Source: Lysobacteraceae bacterium
GTDB taxonomy: Bacteria > Pseudomonadota > Gammaproteobacteria > Xanthomonadales > Xanthomonadaceae
Reading direction: 5' to 3'
Assembly: GCA_003449515.1 (NCBI GenBank)
Contig: DMHI01000025.1
Coordinates: 1-10,884 of the forward strand
DNA: 10,884 bases
Part shown: in pieces, positions 1 through 8,297 of the stretch
Numbering within the stretch: position 1 is the first letter of the stretch
Layout: every line of letters begins with the position of its first letter
Position numbers and translations under genes: made by a program
Notes under the pieces: generated by a model
What the model was told of the DNA's origin: nothing
Database searches by the model: none
The model's input: only the letters and a program-made list of their open reading frames with translations

Positions 1-736
1 TCAGCGTCGCGAGCTTCTCGACCGTGGTCTCGGGGCGCAGGATGTTGTCGCGGTCGACGCCGCGGAACGGCACCACCAGATCGGCGTAGAAGCCGCTCTC
101 GTAGGCCTTGGCGGCCTTGTGGTGCGATTCAAACGCGAGCTGGTCCTGCTCGGCGCGGGTGATGCCCCACTCCTTGGCCATGATCTCGCAGCTCTCGCCC
201 ATGCTCTTGCCGGTGCGCGGCTCGGCCACGCCGGGGAACTCGGGCGCCAGCTCCTTGAACGAGAAGCCCTTCAGCAGCGCCTTGAGGCGATCGGCCGGGG
301 TCTTGGCCATGTTCATGTCGAGCAGGCGGCGACGGAAGCCCTTGCTGTGCACGATCGGCACGTCCGACGTGGTGTCGGAGCCACCGCCGATGCCGGCCTC
401 GATCTGGCCGAGCGCGATCTTGTTCGCCACCGCGATGACGGTATCGAGCGAGGTGCCGCAGGCGCGCTGCAGGGTGATGCCCGGCGTGTACGGCGACAGG
501 CCCGAGGACAGCGCAACCTCGCGGCCGATGTTCCAGTCGCTCGAGTGCTTGAGCACCGCACCCATCGCCACTTCGCCGAGCGGCACGCCGTGCAGGCCGA
601 ACTTCTCGACCACCGCGCCAACGGCCTTGATCGACAGGCCGAGGTTGCCGACGTCGAAATAGGCGGTGTTGTTGCGGCAGAAGGGGATGCGCTGGCCGCC
701 GAGGATGGCGACGCGACGGGCGGGACGGGGATTCAT
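1..736 (-). CDS. Acetyl-CoA acyltransferase (thiolase family, FadI-like), N-terminal part
   Basis: Thiolases carry out the last step of fatty acid beta-oxidation (thiolytic cleavage of 3-ketoacyl-CoA) or the reverse condensation of two acyl-CoA units, in the cytoplasm. The first 245 residues are present; the 3' end lies beyond the left edge. The start is ATG at 736 with GGAG ten bases upstream. The protein opens RVAILGGQRIPF, typical of the thiolase N-terminus, and carries the nucleophilic cysteine in LQRACGTSLD at Cys93. Further family landmarks are GIGGGSDTTSDVPI, the MGESCEIMAKEWGITR segment and a Gln-Asp-Gln-Leu-Ala-x-x-Ser-His motif. The second catalytic Cys and the His lie in the missing half. 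The closest match I recall is FadI/acetyl-CoA C-acetyltransferase, partner of FadJ, but AtoB or PhaA-type roles cannot be excluded without the C-terminus. The gene follows the methyltransferase gene by 48 bp on the same strand and may be cotranscribed with it. Confidence 0.9.
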   Translation of the reverse strand, partial: MNPRPARRVAILGGQRIPFCRNNTAYFDVGNLGLSIKAVGAVVEKFGLHGVPLGEVAMGAVLKHSSDWNIGREVALSSGLSPYTPGITLQRACGTSLDTVIAVANKIALGQIEAGIGGGSDTTSDVPIVHSKGFRRRLLDMNMAKTPADRLKALLKGFSFKELAPEFPGVAEPRTGKSMGESCEIMAKEWGITRAEQDQLAFESHHKAAKAYESGFYADLVVPFRGVDRDNILRPETTVEKLATL

Positions 737-784
737 GGACGCGGGACTCCGTGGGTGTTCAGGCCGGGGGCGTGTGCCCGGGCA

Positions 785-1768
785 TCAGGCCGCAACCGGC
801 GGCCAGAGATGGGGATGACGGTGCCAGATCGCCTCGAGCCAGGCGATGTGGAGCTGCACGTCCGGCGACGGGCCGGGTTCGGCGCGCCAGCGCGCCAGCA
901 CCGTGGACGGATGCACGCCGCCGATCAGCACCTCGCAGCACTCGGCAAAGCACTGTACGCAACGCGCGGAGAAGGCGATGTCGGCGCGCACGGCCGCGAG
1001 GCGCGCGGCGGCGGCGGCGGCACCGGCGGTGAGTCGCGCCGGATCGATCGGCAATGGCGACGGCGCGCCCGGGGCCAGCGCGTGGTCTGGCTTGCGCGCC
1101 ACCATCTGCGCGAAGTGCGCGCTGTTGTCCTCGAACACCAGTTCGAGCCCGGCGGCGCGCACGTAGAGGCGCAGCTCTTCCGGCGTGCAGAACTGGTTGC
1201 GGGCGACGTCCTTGCGCTCGGCCGGGTTGCCCCGGCCGACCTGGTCGACCTCGTAGGCGAAACGCTGCCAGCCCACCGGATTCGACAGGTTCCAGTGATC
1301 GAAATAGAACAGCCCGCCGGGCTTCAGCACCCGCGCGACCTCGCGCAGGTAGAGCACCATGTCCTCCTTGTCCATGTGGATGAACACGGCCACGCAGTAG
1401 CCCTTGTCCATCGAGGCGTCGGCGAAGGGCTCGAGGTTGGGGCCGTCGACCGCGCTGGCGGTCGCGCCGGGATGCGCCGCCACACGCGCGCGGGCGAGGG
1501 CGGCCATGTTCTCGGCGATATCGATGCCATGCCAGCCGGCAAGCGCAGCAGCGAGTTGGGTGCCAATGCGCCCCACGCCGCAGCCGATCTCGAAGACCCG
1601 GTCGGAGGGCAGCAGCTCGAGCGCGGCGCGCACCTGCTGCGCAGCGAAGGCACCGGTGGCGGCGAGCACCGACTCGTCGGCGCTGCCATCGACGGCGGCC
1701 ATGCCATCGGAAAGCGTGGCCGAACGTGCGTTCCACGCGGCTTTGTAGCTGTCGGGGTTCGAGGACAA
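785..1768 (-). CDS. Class I SAM-dependent methyltransferase
   Basis: A predicted cytoplasmic enzyme that transfers a methyl group from S-adenosylmethionine; the substrate is unknown. With the start I chose it has 327 residues. Motif I of the Rossmann fold is VFEIGCGVGRIG (residues 58-69). The acidic ribose-binding position follows in HGIDIAE (about Asp83), the motif near 'AVDGPNLEPFADASMD' (residues 106-121) is the usual methyltransferase 5-like loop, and LREVARVLKPGG (141-152) is the standard post-motif helix and turn. The C-terminal third (about 240-327) is not part of the core fold and holds a cysteine cluster, CVQCFAECC (270-278). No ATG exists upstream of codon 23. TTG at 1768 keeps the segment SSNPDSYKAAWNARS, which reads like a real N-terminus, so I prefer TTG; no clear Shine-Dalgarno is visible. 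It is divergent from the 301-residue gene and lies upstream of the thiolase gene. Family assignment is secure, the role is not. Confidence 0.85.
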   Translation of the reverse strand: MSSNPDSYKAAWNARSATLSDGMAAVDGSADESVLAATGAFAAQQVRAALELLPSDRVFEIGCGVGRIGTQLAAALAGWHGIDIAENMAALARARVAAHPGATASAVDGPNLEPFADASMDKGYCVAVFIHMDKEDMVLYLREVARVLKPGGLFYFDHWNLSNPVGWQRFAYEVDQVGRGNPAERKDVARNQFCTPEELRLYVRAAGLELVFEDNSAHFAQMVARKPDHALAPGAPSPLPIDPARLTAGAAAAAARLAAVRADIAFSARCVQCFAECCEVLIGGVHPSTVLARWRAEPGPSPDVQLHIAWLEAIWHRHPHLWPPVAA

Positions 1769-1810
1769 GGCGCGACGCCGGCGGTTTGGACCACAATAGG
1801 GTAGACCGCA

Positions 1811-1834
1811 ATGCCGAGACGCTGGAACCCATGA
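1811..1834 (+). other. Seven-codon upstream ORF overlapping the start of the 301-residue gene
   Basis: ATG at 1811 opens a short frame encoding MPRRWNP that ends with TGA at 1832-1834. The stop overlaps the ATG of the next gene at 1831 in the arrangement ATGA, as commonly seen in translationally coupled genes. An AGGG sequence lies about ten bases before this ATG, whereas the downstream ATG has only a weak GGA upstream. It may be a leader peptide, an alternative entry point for ribosomes, or chance; there is no conservation evidence available here. Confidence 0.25.
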
Positions 1835-2736
1835 GCCCTGCGACGCCTGCCGACATGCTGAGCACCCTTGGCGCCATCGCCATCGAACAGGCTGGCGCTG
1901 CGCCGGTGGGCCGCAGCGTGCTGGTCCAGGCCGAGGCCGGCGACTGGGCGGCGGGCATCGCCGCCGATCTGGCCCGGCTGGTGCCCGAGGCCGCCGAGCT
2001 CGATCTGGTGCTGGTGGCCGCCCTGTTCGATCCGGCCGAGCTGCTGCGCCCGAATTTTCCGCGCCATGCCGCGCTGGAGACGCTCGCCGAACGCGCGCCG
2101 GGTGCGCCGGGCGGGCGGCTGATCGCCTTCGGCGGCGGGCCGGACGGCCTGCCCGATGCCCTGGCGCCACAGGCCGATCTCGGCGGTGGGCCGCTGCGCG
2201 TGCTGCCCTTCCTGCTGCGCGGCCCGGCCGCTCGCGTCGAGGCCGTGGGTCGCGCCTTCGAGGAGCGCCTGCTCGACACCGGCATGGCCAACGCCGCCAC
2301 CGCGCTCGCCACCCAGTCGGCCTTCGGCCTGCGCATCGAGCACATGCGCTACCTCACCCTGCACGACCTGATGGCGATGATGGCGATGCAGTACCAGCAC
2401 GCGGGACTTGGCGCCCTGTGGCCGATGATCGAGGCCGCGCTGTTCGGCGACGGCGACGAGATCCTGCTCGACGCGCCGCCGGAGCCGCTGGTGCGCTACG
2501 CCGCGGGCGCCGCGCGGATCGCGCTGATCGATGCCGAGGCCTGGGCGCTCGGCGGCTTCGTGCCACCCGGCATCGATGCCGCCACGCTGGGCGCCGGGAG
2601 GATGGCCTGGCTGTTCGATCGCTTCGAGGCGCGGCAACGGCAGATGGCGGCGGTGTTCGGCGCGCACGGCCTCGAGGTCACGTTCGACCACTGCCCGCTG
2701 GGCAAGGACGCCCGCGCCATCCTGCGCGCGGGCTGA
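1831..2736 (+). CDS. Protein of unknown function, 301 residues
   Basis: I do not recognise this protein. It is 301 residues from ATG 1831, rich in Ala, Leu, Gly and Asp, with no signal peptide, no obvious transmembrane segment and only one cysteine (Cys288). Codon third positions are almost all G or C, as in the neighbouring genes, and the frame is open to a stop placed 16 bases from the stop of ntrC, so I regard it as real. Visible segments: an N-terminal alternation of predicted helices and hydrophobic strands (ELDLVLVAALFD, 56-67; GGRLIAFGGGPDG, 94-106; PLRVLPFLLRG, 121-131), then a conserved-looking central helix pair HMRYLTLHDLMAMMAMQYQH (171-190) and a C-terminal part ending in a basic helix. 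This could be an alpha/beta domain, but no catalytic motif stands out. ATG 1855 is an alternative start eight codons later. The chosen start overlaps a seven-codon upstream ORF by ATGA. A role in nitrogen control is not implied; the gene is merely convergent with ntrC. Confidence 0.8.
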   Translation: MSPATPADMLSTLGAIAIEQAGAAPVGRSVLVQAEAGDWAAGIAADLARLVPEAAELDLVLVAALFDPAELLRPNFPRHAALETLAERAPGAPGGRLIAFGGGPDGLPDALAPQADLGGGPLRVLPFLLRGPAARVEAVGRAFEERLLDTGMANAATALATQSAFGLRIEHMRYLTLHDLMAMMAMQYQHAGLGALWPMIEAALFGDGDEILLDAPPEPLVRYAAGAARIALIDAEAWALGGFVPPGIDAATLGAGRMAWLFDRFEARQRQMAAVFGAHGLEVTFDHCPLGKDARAILRAG

Positions 2737-2752
2737 TCGCGGCGAGGCGCGA

Positions 2753-2758
<6 letters not shown>
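2731..2758. terminator. Hairpin between convergent genes, likely bidirectional terminator
   Basis: GGCTGATCGCG (2731-2741) and CGCGATCAGCC (2748-2758) form a perfect 11-bp inverted repeat around a six-base loop. The stop codon of the plus-strand 301-residue gene (TGA, 2734-2736) lies in the left arm and the stop codon of ntrC (TCA on the plus strand, 2753-2755) lies in the right arm. On the plus strand a short CTTTCT follows the stem; on the minus strand no T-run follows. The position between two converging genes makes a transcription terminator the natural reading, and the same hairpin would form in both transcripts. Confidence 0.65.
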
Positions 2759-4230
<1,472 letters not shown>

Positions 4231-4234
<4 letters not shown>

Positions 4235-5328
4235 CGCGGCGACCGCGCCGATGTGCTGGCCCGCGCGCCCGCGGCGTCTGACGCGCACCCGTCGTCGGCA
4301 TCGGGCAGCGGCAGCAGCACGGTGAACACCGTGTGCCCCGGACGCGAACGGTAGGCCAGCGAGCCGCCGTGCTCGCGCGCGATCTGCTGCGCCAGCGGCA
4401 GGCCCAAGCCCGTCCCCTCAGCGCGGCCCGAGACCAGCGGCAGGAACAGGCGCTCGACCAGGTCATCGGGCACGCCGCGGCCATCGTCGCCCACCTCGAT
4501 GCGCACCGCGAGGCGATGGCTGCGGTCGCCGATCAGCACCTGATGCTCGGCGCGCGTGCGCAGGGCGACGGTCGAGGCACCGCTTTCCAGCGCGTTGCGC
4601 ACCAGGTTCCACACCGCCTGTGTGAGCCGATCGGCGTCGCCCAGCAGATCGGGAAGGCTGGGGTCGTAGTCGCGGACGATCTTCACCGACCAGCCGGCCT
4701 CGGCTTCGGCGAGCTGGCGCACACGCTCGAGCACGGCGTGGATGTTGGTGGGCTCGAAGGCGCGCGGCGGCGCCGGATGCAGGATGCGATCGACGAGGCC
4801 GTTCAGGCGCTCGACCTCGCTGGCGATCAGCCCGACCAGCTCGCGGCTGTCGGCATCGCTGGTGCGCCGTGACAGCAACTGCGCCGCGCCCTTCAGCCCG
4901 GCCAGCGGATTGCGCAGCTCGTGCGCCAGCCCGCGCAGCGAGGCGCTCAGCGCCTGCGGGAGCGCGGTGACGGGGTCCTCGCCGGGGAACTCCTCGACCG
5001 GATGCAGCTCGATGCGGATGACCTCGCGCGCGTCGCCGGCGTCGGTTTCCCGCAAGCACCAGAGGTCGGCAAAGCGCGCGGTGAGCCCGCCGAAGCCCAG
5101 GCCCACGCGCTGCAGGCGCAGCGCCTGCTCATCGAACGACACGCGCGGCAGTGCCGCGGCGATGCGTTCGCCGCCATCGAGCTCGTCGATGCGCAGACCA
5201 AGCAGGCGACGCGCGCTGACCCCGAGCCAGCTGGCGAAGGCCGGGTTGAGTGCCGTGATGCGCGCCCCGGTGTCCAGCCAGAACAGCGGCGTGGCGAGGC
5301 GGTCGAAGGGGCTGGCGTCGGCGGGCAT
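4231..5328 (-). CDS. ntrB: Nitrogen regulation sensor histidine kinase NtrB (GlnL)
   Basis: Soluble histidine kinase/phosphatase that phosphorylates NtrC and in the known systems is switched by the PII protein. It has 365 residues and no membrane segment, as expected for NtrB. The N-terminal PAS domain spans about 6-115 (FWLDTGARITALNPAFASWLG). The dimerisation/phosphotransfer region carries the H-box LAHELRNPLAGLKGA with His136. The ATPase domain has the N-box with Asn245 (WNLVRNALES), the G1 box GDDGRGVP, and the G2 box EGTGLGLPLAQQI. A low-complexity tail rich in Ala, Ser and Arg follows. The start is ATG 5328, 30 bp after the stop of the upstream 404-residue gene, with little Shine-Dalgarno character, which suggests translation within a longer transcript. 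The 3' end overlaps ntrC by four bases. No PII gene is present in this window, so the partner must be encoded elsewhere. Confidence 0.96.
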
Positions 5329-5358
5329 GGGGCGAGTATCGCACCGCCTTGGCGCAAT

Positions 5359-6573
5359 TCATCGTCCGTGGCCGGGCAGCACCAGCCGCATCTCGCTACC
5401 GGACTCGACGTAGCGCGCCGAGCGCAGCGGCACCGCGATGCTGCGTCCATCGTCCGAAAGCAGTAGCGGTCGAGGTCCTTCGCGCTGCGACGCGGGGAGC
5501 GCGTCAAAACGCTGTTGCGCCGTAAGCGATACGCCCATCGCCTCCATCTGCAGGAAAGCGCCGAGCAGCCGTCGCATCGCCAGGTAGTCGAGCTGCTGCT
5601 CGGCATAGCTCGCATAGCCCGGTTCAGCGACGCTGTCGAGGATGACGGATACCGGATACGCGATCCGGTCCACCCACCGCGGCACGACCTTGGCGAAGGC
5701 CGTCGGGCGATCGGACCTCGCCGCGTCCTGAGCCGCCGCGCTGCAGTGCGGCGCATACCGCTCGGCCGTCCGCGCCAGCAGCCACTCGGGGTCGTGCAGC
5801 AGCGGCAGGGCCCAAGCCGGCGCATTGGAAGGCGCCTGCGTCTCGAGATCGCCCATCACCCGGGTCAACCACTGCCACTCGCCACGCATCGCCGGGCAGA
5901 GGGTGCCCTCCACGCCGGGATCGGGGCCAACAGCGAGGGCCGCACAGCTCGCCGGCAGCGCATCCTGCGGTGCGCGGCGTCGCATGTCGGCGATCAGCAG
6001 GGCGTTCTCCCGCACGATGGCGACGCCGAGCATGCCGTCGATGAGAATGTCGGGCGTGGTCGCCCGACGCACCGCGCCCTGCGTGTCCTCACAAAGCGCC
6101 TCGAGCGCTGCCGTCGTTTGCCCTGCGGAGAAGTCGAAAGCGCGCAGCAGCCGGGACTGGACCATCCCCTGATAGGCCGGCAAGGCGCCCGCGACGGTCG
6201 TGTCGGTGCGCAGGTCGCGAAAGGCCGGGGCTCGCAGGGCCCGCGCGCTCGCCTCGAGCCAAGGTCGCCACGCGGCGATGGCGGCCGCGCTCCGCTCCGG
6301 CGAGGCCTCGATCACGTCGATGCAGGAGGTGCCGTTACCACAGACGGGCAATGCGGGCGCGCCCTCAGCGGGCCTTGGCGGCAGCGCCCGCAGAAGCTCG
6401 AAACCGTTCTCGCCCGCCGCAAGCGGAGGACGCACCTGCATGATCGCCACCGCCTCGCGCTGCGAGGCCGTGGGAGACGTCATCCGTCCATAGCCCCACA
6501 GCGCCGCCACGACGATCACCGGCAGCAGAAGGACCAGCAGGATGCGGGAGAGCCAGCGCCAAGCGGTCGCCAT
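5359..6573 (-). CDS. Membrane-anchored protein of unknown function between glnA and ntrB
   Basis: I do not recognise this protein. It has 404 residues from ATG 6573, chosen because AAAGGA lies seven bases upstream and because the N-terminus is then a clean signal anchor: two Arg residues (6 and 10) followed by a hydrophobic stretch LLVLLLPVIVVAALWGYG (12-29). By the positive-inside rule the remaining about 370 residues would be periplasmic. They contain six cysteines (78, 84, 161, 210, 226, 277), an even number compatible with disulfides, and CGNGTSC (78-84) looks like a small disulfide loop. The rest is mostly helical, with many Trp, Arg and Ala residues. No catalytic motif is apparent. The frame has strong GC3 bias like its neighbours. 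It follows glnA after 111 bp that holds a hairpin and a promoter-like sequence, and it precedes ntrB by only 30 bp, so it is probably cotranscribed with ntrBC. Whether it takes part in nitrogen regulation is unknown. Confidence 0.85.
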   Translation of the reverse strand: MATAWRWLSRILLVLLLPVIVVAALWGYGRMTSPTASQREAVAIMQVRPPLAAGENGFELLRALPPRPAEGAPALPVCGNGTSCIDVIEASPERSAAAIAAWRPWLEASARALRAPAFRDLRTDTTVAGALPAYQGMVQSRLLRAFDFSAGQTTAALEALCEDTQGAVRRATTPDILIDGMLGVAIVRENALLIADMRRRAPQDALPASCAALAVGPDPGVEGTLCPAMRGEWQWLTRVMGDLETQAPSNAPAWALPLLHDPEWLLARTAERYAPHCSAAAQDAARSDRPTAFAKVVPRWVDRIAYPVSVILDSVAEPGYASYAEQQLDYLAMRRLLGAFLQMEAMGVSLTAQQRFDALPASQREGPRPLLLSDDGRSIAVPLRSARYVESGSEMRLVLPGHGR

Positions 6574-6580
6574 CGATTCG

Positions 6581-6586
6581 TCCTTT
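6581..6586 (-). promoter_or_regulatory. Ribosome binding site of the 404-residue gene
   Basis: AAAGGA on the minus strand, seven bases before ATG 6573. It is the best Shine-Dalgarno match in the window and decides between this ATG and an in-frame upstream ATG (6657) that would add 28 residues ahead of the signal anchor. Confidence 0.65.
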
Positions 6587-6603
6587 GCCGGCGGATGCTC
6601 GAG

Positions 6604-6632
6604 ATTAGCAAAGGCAATCCCGCTTTCGTCAA
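6604..6632 (-). promoter_or_regulatory. Sigma-70-type promoter for the 404-residue gene and ntrBC
   Basis: TTGACG (6632-6627) matches the -35 consensus at five of six positions. After a 17-base spacer comes GCTAAT (6609-6604), which matches the -10 at four of six. The inferred start near 6597 gives a leader of about 24 bases that contains the ribosome binding site. Its position downstream of the glnA hairpin would give this gene and ntrBC expression independent of the sigma-54 promoter of glnA. Confidence 0.5.
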
Positions 6633-6645
6633 CCACCGTTGGCGA

Positions 6646-6673
6646 CGGCGCGCGCACTCCCTCGCGCGCGCCG
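6646..6673 (-). terminator. GC-rich hairpin after glnA, possible terminator or attenuator
   Basis: A perfect ten-base inverted repeat, CGGCGCGCGC (6646-6655) against GCGCGCGCCG (6664-6673), with an eight-base loop, starts 11 bases past the glnA stop codon. No T-run follows in the glnA transcript, so it is not a canonical intrinsic terminator. It could reduce read-through from glnA into the downstream genes or protect the glnA mRNA 3' end. Confidence 0.5.
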
Positions 6674-6684
6674 CAGGCCGTCGA

Positions 6685-8094
6685 CTAGATGCCGTAATAC
6701 ATCGCGTACTCGAGCGGGTGCGTGGCCGCGCGGAACTTGGTCACTTCCTGCATCTTGAGATCGATGTAGCCGTCGATGAAGTCATCCGAGAACACGCCGC
6801 CGGCCTTCAGGAACTCGCGGTCCTTGTCGAGCGCGTCGAGCGCCATGTCCAGCGAGTGGCAGACCTTCGGGATGTTCTTCTCTTCTTCCGGCGGCAGGTC
6901 GTACAGGTCCTTGTCGGAAGCCGCACCCGGATCGATCTGGTTCTTGATGCCGTCGAGGCCGGCCATCATGAGTGCTGCGAAGGTCAGGTAGCCGGACTGC
7001 ATCGGGTCGGGGAAGCGGATCTCGATGCGGCGCGCCTTCGGGTTGCTCACGAACGGGATGCGGCAGCTGGCCGAGCGGTTGCGGGCCGAGTAGGCCAGCA
7101 TCACCGGGGCTTCGAAGCCCGGCACCAGGCGCTTGTAGCTGTTGGTGGTCGAGTTGGTGAAGGCGTTGATGGCGCGGGCGTGCTTGAAGATGCCGCCGAT
7201 GTACCAGAGTGCCACCTGCGAGAGGCCGCCGTAGCCGTCGCCCGAGAACAGGTTGGTGCCGCCCTTGCTCAGCGACTGGTGCACGTGCATGCCGCTGCCG
7301 TTGTCACCGACGATGGGCTTGGGCATGAAGGTCGCGGTCTTGCCGTTGCGGTGCGCGACGTTCTTGATGATGTGCTTCAGCGTGGTGAGCTCGTCGGCCT
7401 TCTTCACCAGCGAGTTGAACTTGACGCCGATCTCGCACTGGCCGGCGTTCGCCACTTCGTGGTGGTGCACTTCCACTTCCTGGCCCACCGACGCGAGCAC
7501 CTTGCACATCTCGGCGCGCAGTTCGTGCAGCGAGTCGGTCGGCGGCAGCGGGAAGTAGCCGCCCTTCACCGTCGGACGGTAGCCGTGGTTGTTGCCGTCC
7601 TGCCTCTGGTTGGTGGCCCAGGCGGCCTCGTCGGAGTAGATCTCGTAGCCGACCTTGCCCATGTCGTTGCTGAAGCGCACGCCGTCGAAGATGAAGAACT
7701 CGGGCTCCGGGCCGAAGAAGGCCTGGTCGGCGATGCCGCTCGACTTCAGGAAGGCTTCGGCGCGCTTGGCCACACCGCGCGGGCAGCGCGAATAGCCCTG
7801 CATCGTCGCCGGGTCGAGCACGTCGCAGATCAGCACGAGGGTCGGGTCGGCGAAGAACGGATCGACGAAGGCCGAGGCCGCATCCGGGAGCAGGATCATG
7901 TCGCTCTCGTTGATGCCCTTCCAGCCCGAGATCGAGCTGCCGTCGAACATCTTGCCGTCCTCGAACAGCGCCGGCTCGATGATGTTGGCCGGGAAGGTGA
8001 CGTGGTGCTGCACGCCGCGCATGTCGACGAAGCGCAGGTCGACGAATTCGATGGCGTGGTCCTTGACCAGCTTCTGGACGGTTTCAAGGCTCAT
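6685..8094 (-). CDS. glnA: Glutamine synthetase, type I
   Basis: Cytoplasmic dodecamer that makes glutamine from glutamate, ammonia and ATP, the main route of ammonium assimilation. It is 469 residues, exactly the length of E. coli GlnA, and aligns to my memory of that sequence from end to end. Landmarks are the flexible latch region KMFDGSSISGWKGI (48-61), the metal-binding FGPEPEFFIF, the glutamate/ATP site KPIVGDNGSGMHVHQSLSKGG with its catalytic histidine, NRSASCRIP and RRIEIRFPDP. The adenylylation site LYDLPPEE is conserved with Tyr398, so activity control by GlnE adenylyltransferase is expected. The start is ATG 8094 with GGAG eight bases upstream. A sigma-54 promoter lies just upstream and ntrBC downstream, so expression should respond to nitrogen limitation through NtrC. 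The ending LEYAMYYGI* is complete. Confidence 0.99.
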   Translation of the reverse strand: MSLETVQKLVKDHAIEFVDLRFVDMRGVQHHVTFPANIIEPALFEDGKMFDGSSISGWKGINESDMILLPDAASAFVDPFFADPTLVLICDVLDPATMQGYSRCPRGVAKRAEAFLKSSGIADQAFFGPEPEFFIFDGVRFSNDMGKVGYEIYSDEAAWATNQRQDGNNHGYRPTVKGGYFPLPPTDSLHELRAEMCKVLASVGQEVEVHHHEVANAGQCEIGVKFNSLVKKADELTTLKHIIKNVAHRNGKTATFMPKPIVGDNGSGMHVHQSLSKGGTNLFSGDGYGGLSQVALWYIGGIFKHARAINAFTNSTTNSYKRLVPGFEAPVMLAYSARNRSASCRIPFVSNPKARRIEIRFPDPMQSGYLTFAALMMAGLDGIKNQIDPGAASDKDLYDLPPEEEKNIPKVCHSLDMALDALDKDREFLKAGGVFSDDFIDGYIDLKMQEVTKFRAATHPLEYAMYYGI

Positions 8095-8102
8095 TTCTCA
8101 GG

Positions 8103-8106
8103 CTCC
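8103..8106 (-). promoter_or_regulatory. Ribosome binding site of glnA
   Basis: GGAG on the minus strand, eight bases before ATG 8094; it supports this start, which also matches the expected length of the enzyme. Confidence 0.5.
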
Positions 8107-8131
8107 GGCGTGGGTGGTGGCCGTGCTTTAC

Positions 8132-8147
8132 GCAAGGGTTGTGCCAA
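8132..8147 (-). promoter_or_regulatory. Sigma-54 (RpoN) promoter of glnA
   Basis: TTGGCACAACCCTTGC read on the minus strand (8147 to 8132) fits the -24/-12 consensus YTGGCACGN4TTGCW: the invariant GG (8145-8144) and GC (8133-8132) are exactly ten bases apart, and TGGCAC and TTGC are intact. Transcription would begin near 8120, giving a leader of about 26 bases. The activator is presumably NtrC, encoded downstream of glnA. Confidence 0.88.
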
Positions 8148-8183
8148 GAGCGAGCCACCGGCAAGCCATTGATTCGGCTGCGA

Positions 8184-8189
8184 TGGTGC
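8184..8189. promoter_or_regulatory. NtrC half-site TGGTGC upstream of glnA
   Basis: A perfect TGGTGC half-site; the opposite arm is not conserved (one of six). If it is half of a dyad, the centre falls 34 bp from that of the candidate site at 8209-8223, about three helical turns, similar to the spacing of the paired NtrC sites at E. coli glnA. Confidence 0.2.
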
Positions 8190-8208
8190 GCGGCATCGCG
8201 GCGTAATC

Positions 8209-8223
8209 GCACGCAGGTGGCGA
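8209..8223. promoter_or_regulatory. Candidate NtrC enhancer site upstream of glnA
   Basis: The NtrC consensus is GCACCA-N3-TGGTGC. Here GCACGC-AGG-TGGCGA matches eight of twelve positions and lies inside a wider ATCGC...GCGAT inverted repeat (8207-8224 region). Its centre is about 96 bp upstream of the inferred sigma-54 start, within the range usual for NtrC enhancers. It is an imperfect match in a GC-rich background. Confidence 0.35.
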
Positions 8224-8291
8224 TTATTCGCCCCGCCCCGGGGACATTGTTCACCGGCAGCCGGAGGCCCATGGCTGCGGCGTCCCGCGCG

Positions 8292-8297
8292 TACACT
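8292..8297 (+). promoter_or_regulatory. Possible -10 element of uppP
   Basis: TACACT, four of six matches to TATAAT, lies 37 bases before the TTG start of uppP. I find no convincing -35 at the usual spacing. The region 8095-8334 also holds the glnA control sites, and nothing else is recognisable in it. Confidence 0.3.

Noticed and set aside
737..784. Inverted repeat CCGGG...CCCGG between the methyltransferase and thiolase genes
   Set aside because: Only five pairs in a 48-bp GC-rich spacer; not distinguishable from chance and no promoter or terminator features accompany it.
119..1804. A 561-codon plus-strand open frame opposite the thiolase and methyltransferase genes
   Set aside because: Antisense to genes with clear catalytic motifs; the composition is typical of a shadow frame in high-GC DNA.
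1769..1830. Divergent promoters between the methyltransferase and the 301-residue gene
   Set aside because: Promoters must lie here or just inside the genes, but I found no pair of -35/-10 hexamers with acceptable spacing on either strand.
5515..8172. An 885-codon open frame on the plus strand across glnA and the 404-residue gene
   Set aside because: It is antisense to two well-supported genes, rich in Arg, His, Val and Ala with no recognisable domain, and is explained by the strong GC3 bias of the opposite strand keeping stops out of the mirror frame.
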